From Lonicera japonica (taxonomy: Eukaryota > Streptophyta > Magnoliopsida > Dipsacales > Caprifoliaceae), in assembly GCA_021464415.1 (NCBI GenBank), contig CM038469.1:3946501-4010500 (forward strand): a stretch of DNA of 64,000 nt, given 5' to 3'. The position numbers and the translations under genes were made by a program. Below the pieces are notes generated by a model that saw nothing but the letters and a program-made list of their open reading frames with translations, had not been told where the DNA came from and made no database searches. Shown one piece after another: positions 59,721 through 64,000 of the stretch. Each line of letters starts with the position of its first letter. Positions within the stretch are counted from its first letter, which is position 1.

Positions 59721-60679
59721 AGCCGGGAGTGCTGGCGGAGTAAGCTTTAATTTTGCATTTTTCTACATTAAATTTCATAAAAAAAAAATTAGGATGTGGT
59801 CCTTGAAATTCAAACACTAGCTTTTTGGATGCGGTGCTTGATTGATTTTTCTTTTTGAAGGATGCGGTACACAGATACCATTGGTATAATCTGATGCATA
59901 TGCTATGAAGTTGAATCCTCACAAGAGGTACATATTGTGATAGATACTATATGTGAGACATTCCGCATCATTTAAAACTTTTGTTTCAAGGACTAGATCC
60001 TAAGGTGGTGTTTGGTTAGGTTTTTAAAAAATATTTTGGGTGTTTTATTTTTTTTAAATTGTTTTAATTTTGTATTTGATATAAGCATGTTGTCTCTACA
60101 TTTCTCTCTTTTGTTTAGATGCTGATTATCATACCTATCATATCCTTTTCTCATTTGCAAAATTTACTCTTACATTATAATTTGTACAAACTTTTTTTAG
60201 TCCATAATGTGAAATAGTGCACTAAGTGCTATGTTTGCACAAAAAGTTCATACAACTATTGAATAGTTTTAGCATTACCATGATTAGATATACCTTCGAC
60301 AAAAGGATCCCGAATATGCAGAAATGATAGTTGATTGGCTTGTTGGCTTCGAGGCTTTAATGTACGACGTCTTCTTGTGTGCTCCCGGATCTCAGCAATG
60401 ACGTTGGGTACTTGGATTGGCTACTATAGTTGCCCTTTATTCTCCGCCTCACAAATCATAGGGTTCTTAGTTGATAACCACAGAGAATGAGAATCTGAAT
60501 ATTTGATAAATAATGGAGGCTAGAATGATGAATGATTAGTTTTTAAACCCTAGGGTTGTTATCATAAACTAGATATATGTATGAGAATTACTTAGGGTTA
60601 GATAAATATTTCAACGGGTCGAGCCGACACTAAGAGAACAAACCTATTGCATTCAGGTTAAGCCCATGCAATATATTAA
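59721..60679. other. Intergenic stretch
   Basis: No gene recognised. The frame at 59572-59922 on the - strand crosses the LTR/internal junction and is not coding. Confidence 0.3.
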
Positions 60680-60918
60680 GGCCTCGTTCGATTCGGGTAT
60701 TAAAAAGTGGGATGAGATTGTTAATGCCACTTTTTTTATAATACCTTGTTTGATTTGCACAAATATGTTGGGATTACTAATACCGGTACTAACTTAATAC
60801 CACTCTTTGTGCTATAATTTAATATCAGGAGAGAGGTGGTATTGTTTATTCAGGATTAAGAGAAATGAACTATATATTTTCAAAAATGCCATTACTACTA
60901 TAATATTTTCAAAAATGT

Positions 60919-60959
<41 letters not shown>

Positions 60960-61223
60960 TATTATTATTATTTTAATTTTTTTTTTTAAAAAATTGAAAT
61001 ATTTTTTTTATTTTTTTTTTATTTTGTTAGTCCAAAATATAATCTCGTATACGTGTTACAGAACCAAACATAGTATTAACATTAGCATGAGATATCCCAG
61101 TATTAATAATGTACAAATCAAACAAAGTATTGTTATTAAATTAATACCAAGATTAATAATCCAGTATTATTAATACTGGTATTATTAATCTCACTAATCC
61201 TAATACCTGAATCAAACGAGGCC
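60680..61223. mobile_element. MITE, PIF/Harbinger (Tourist)-like
   Basis: Terminal inverted repeats GGCCTCGTTCGATTCGGGTA and, inverted, GGCCTCGTTTGATTCAGGTA are flanked by TAA on both sides (60677-60679 and 61224-61226), the 3-bp duplication of this superfamily. 544 bp. It contains a (CTA)n microsatellite at about 60919-60959. The apparent Leu-rich ORF there is a product of that microsatellite. Confidence 0.82.
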
Positions 61224-61226
61224 TAA

Positions 61227-62400
61227 AAGTAACCATCCAATTTCAAACTAATATTTTAAATTTTACAACTTTACCTACTTTAGAAGAGTTGGATCTACCA
61301 ACTATACCCCTCGGTAAGACACAAATGAGAAGAATCCGGATCTACCTTAATTGATAATATGTATTCTCCATGCTCAATATAACAAAAAGATGCGACAGAG
61401 CTCTGTGCTCAGGCCAAAGTGATTTCTACATCTGTTTACTTAAACAGTGTTATTTTAGAGAACGTGCCTGTATTAAAAATTATGCAGAGATTCCCCAACC
61501 CCCCCCCCCCTCTTTATCTCTTTCTCTCTCTCGTACAATGTCACCGTCGGCATGCAAAATAAGTATCTAAAATTGGCATCTGCTAAACTGCATGATGTCC
61601 ACTTAAGGGTGTTGCATCTCGATGTTCAATATGTAAAGACGTATATTTATACCACACCGGTCCATCCCTTTAGTATACTTATTGGTTAGCCTAATGATAA
61701 AACGGACCGATTTAAATATGGGGAGTTCCCAAGTTTAAGCCCCACACATATGGGATAGAGTGTTTTTTTTTTTAAAATAAAATTTAATTAAAGATTTCTT
61801 TAATTTTTTTCCTAAAAAGAAAAAAGAAAATAGGTGCATGATACTGTTTCATTAAAGAGAGAAATTATGACGGTTAATTAAGGTAAGAAAAGGTCATGGT
61901 TCCATCCTTATAAAACAATATATATATATATATATGTATGTATAAGAGCGACGCATCCTATGTGCATGCTCTTGAATGATATTACAAAATATAAAATTGA
62001 AGAGAGATCGTATTTGCAAGAAAGTGATCTTCACTATCATTTACTCCATATGGAAGGATTTGGTTTTGATTCCTTTCTTCTTCATGCTCGGTGTATGGGC
62101 TGGACTACAATATTACATAAATGGTCTTTGTAAAACTGGTCTCTGCCCAAGGTAACCAGTACACATTTCTTGATGCTTGATGTATCCATTGCCCGGATGA
62201 AGATCATGTTCGTAGATATGTGTATCAATAGTACGTACTATTGCATTGATATATATATATATATATGTTCATGTACATGTACATGTGAAATCTTTGTATT
62301 TAAAGCTTTCTGATATGAAAAGGATATATATATATATATTTCTGCTATGGTTCCAGGAATATGATGGCGAAAGGGTACCACTACACTGGCAAATATTATT
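61227..62400. other. Intergenic, upstream of the RING gene
   Basis: Contains a poly-C/CT-rich run at about 61500-61530, (TA)n at about 61919-61934, 62250-62266 and 62325-62338, and a segment at 61684-61750 loosely like a tRNA-derived SINE. No gene supported. Confidence 0.3.
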
Positions 62401-62404
62401 GGTC

Positions 62405-62412
62405 TATAAATA
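62405..62412 (+). promoter_or_regulatory. TATA box of the RING gene
   Basis: TATAAATA lies 107 bases upstream of the start codon at 62519. This gives a predicted transcription start near 62437 and a short leader rich in CT and 'tcaact'. Position and sequence fit a plant core promoter. Confidence 0.5.
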
Positions 62413-62518
62413 TCTTCATCCATTTCCTCAAGTCCTCAACTCAACTCAATTTTCTTTTTTCCTATAATTATTTAATTAAAACCTTCCTGTTTAATTTCTT
62501 CTCTTCCTCTTGCTACTT

Positions 62519-63193
62519 ATGGCTGATAACAGTCCCCCTGATTATACTCGAAGCGCCCAAATCGAATCTGCTATAGCAACTCATACTAATAAGCTGCTAA
62601 GATTGGTTGCTCGTGCAGAAAAAACATGCTTCAAAGAACTCAACAACCAAGCCTTCCAAGCTTTTATGAGAGAGAACAATCTCTCTTGTTCTTTATTTGG
62701 GAAGGAATACACCTTCGAGGGGCCCATCAATGAGATGATAAATGAGCTGTCTGAAAAGTTCAATGAGTGTCGCGACAAAGTGAACGACTACACTGAAACT
62801 CTGCGCGAGCTTGTTCATGTGCCTGGACCAGTGGACGTCAAGTCCTATTTCATGGACGTTGATGTCTTAGATCTTCCAGAATTGATCCGTGATTCAGCTC
62901 CTATCATGCAGGTACATACATGACAAACGTAATAGTAAGGGACTTTGTACTGATTTTTCGATTAATTAATTAACTAATGGTGCTAATGTTGTGTGGTATT
63001 GTAGCGGATTGAAGAATTTGAAGTCTTTTTTGGAGCTTGCATGAGATGTGGCAGTGCCGACGAACCACGATATGCGAGGCCCTGTGATCACCGTGTTTGG
63101 TGCCAGGCATGCTACCAAAGCAACGTGGACAACGGGCATCTCCAGTGCATTTTCTGCAACAAAAACATTGACTCCTTTAAACACTATGCTTAG
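62519..63193 (+). CDS. Small C3HC4 RING-finger protein
   Basis: Exon 1 62519-62911 and exon 2 63005-63193 (GT-AG intron of 93 bp) give 193 aa. The C-terminus is a compact RING-HC finger with Cys143, Cys146, Cys158, His160, Cys164, Cys167, Cys179 and Cys182 (spacing C-x2-C-x11-C-x-H-x3-C-x2-C-x11-C-x2-C), all eight zinc ligands present. RING domains usually recruit an E2 for ubiquitin transfer, so an E3 ligase role is likely but inferred. Residues 1-131 are helical-looking and charged, with no domain I recognise and no signal or membrane segment. ATG 62519 is the first methionine after the TATA box at 62405. It may be a lineage-specific small RING protein or a truncated relative of a larger one. 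Confidence 0.82.
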
Positions 63194-63479
63194 GGACTAA
63201 ACTGTTGCTCTATGTATTAGACCTAGCTTTATGGCTGTTTCTTATTACTAGCTAGTACTAGATGTGTTGGTCTGTAAGAGCTAATTAATCCTTTACTTTC
63301 TTTTTCCTTTTCCTGCTTGTCTAAACCTTAAGCCAGTAGTAAGTTAACTGTTTGGAGCTACCCTAATTTTATTTGCTTTTTTAATTTGTGACTTTTACTC
63401 TATGTTGATCTATTATTATTACTACGTACTGTAGGGAATTAGGGCAGTAATCATGCATCGCATATACTAATTTACGCAC

Positions 63480-64000
63480 TAATCTTAAATCCTAGGATCT
63501 ATGCTGTTCAATAAAATCGACAGAAGACATACCTTATATGTGATTCAATGTTACTAAAACGAACAGGATAGATCGAATCCTTTCTGTTGTCGTCGTCCTT
63601 AGCGTAGAAATTACGACGCCTCTACGGTATGCACACACGAACGGGATAAGATCCTTGCTTGGTGTACTAGCGCCTTCTAGGGTTCTCACAATTATTTCGA
63701 CTCTCTAACCTCTCAATGATTTCCTATGACGGCCAGGATGAACAAAGGTTCCCTTTTATAAGGGAACCCTAGTGAGAACCCTAAGCAACAAACGAACTGG
63801 GCCCAAGTCCAACTTGGCCCGTTTTAATTCGTTTTGATCCAACTCGTTTTGGTGTGCGACCCTGTAGGTTTTACACTCTTTGGCCGTATAATTAAAAACC
63901 CGTTTTATTATACGAACAGTAAGCGGTTTCTAGTAAAACATTACTACTATCCAAAGGGTATAAAGGTCAAAAACGACACAACCTTAAATTGATATTTCAC
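63480..64000. mobile_element. Possible LTR-retrotransposon fragment at window edge
   Basis: Higher-GC sequence with GACAGAAGACATACCTTATA and, further on, GGGAACCCTAGTGAGAACCC and GTGTGCGACCCTGTAGGTTT. These phrases recur in Copia-type LTR regions of many plants (inference from memory of the repeat class). No termini are visible and the feature runs off the window. Confidence 0.33.

Noticed and set aside
60807..60989. Leu/Tyr-rich 60-aa ORF
   Set aside because: Translation of a (CTA)n microsatellite inside a MITE.
61684..61750. tRNA or SINE-like sequence ('tagcctaatgataaaacgg' with a weak B box)
   Set aside because: No cloverleaf can be supported and the box match is poor; not called.

Overview
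This is a 64-kb piece of an AT-rich plant nuclear genome, most likely from a flowering plant and probably a eudicot. The evidence is four intron-containing genes with plant-type products, GT-AG introns, and dense nested LTR retrotransposons, MITEs, MULE-type elements and an RTE-clade LINE. There are no prokaryotic operons, rRNA genes, convincing tRNA genes or CRISPR arrays.

Genes: (1) a UBC2/RAD6-type ubiquitin-conjugating enzyme (E2), + strand, five coding exons, 35024-37523, 152 aa; (2) a secreted-type aldose 1-epimerase (galactose mutarotase), + strand, five exons, 39300-41251, 373 aa; (3) a divergent eIF4A-III-like DEAD-box RNA helicase, - strand, eight exons, 50867-55411, 411 aa, with one GC-AG intron; (4) a small C3HC4 RING protein, + strand, two exons, 62519-63193, 193 aa. 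All four splice into full-length frames. They look like ordinary independently transcribed genes.

Region 1 (0-17 kb) is a retroelement nest. Ty3/gypsy remnants carry a solo LTR (B, 4767-8656). That LTR was split by a long-TIR MULE-like element (4802-7273) with a perfect 9-bp duplication. The MULE-like element was in turn entered by another solo LTR of the same family (A, 5299-6805). A third copy (C, 9395-10912, inverted) sits in the gypsy element with a perfect 5-bp duplication. The gypsy gag-pol (about 11.0-15.6 kb) is heavily broken.

Region 2 (17.3-22 kb) is the 3' part of an inverted Ty3/gypsy element whose integrase has a single nonsense codon. Region 3 (22-34 kb) is intergenic, with MITEs, a 3.2-kb LTR composite whose LTR copies face each other, and a 31-bp satellite-like array with flipped monomers.

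Region 4 (34-64 kb) holds the four genes. Between and inside them are a young RTE LINE with 15-17 bp target duplications, a decayed LINE ORF1-like (DUF4283/zinc-knuckle) pseudogene, a possible MULE transposase remnant, intronic MITEs and a short-LTR (TRIM-like) fragment.

I found no clearly new gene system. The most informative signals are the datable four-layer nest, the face-to-face LTR composite, the flipped 31-bp array and the motif-altered eIF4A-III-like helicase.
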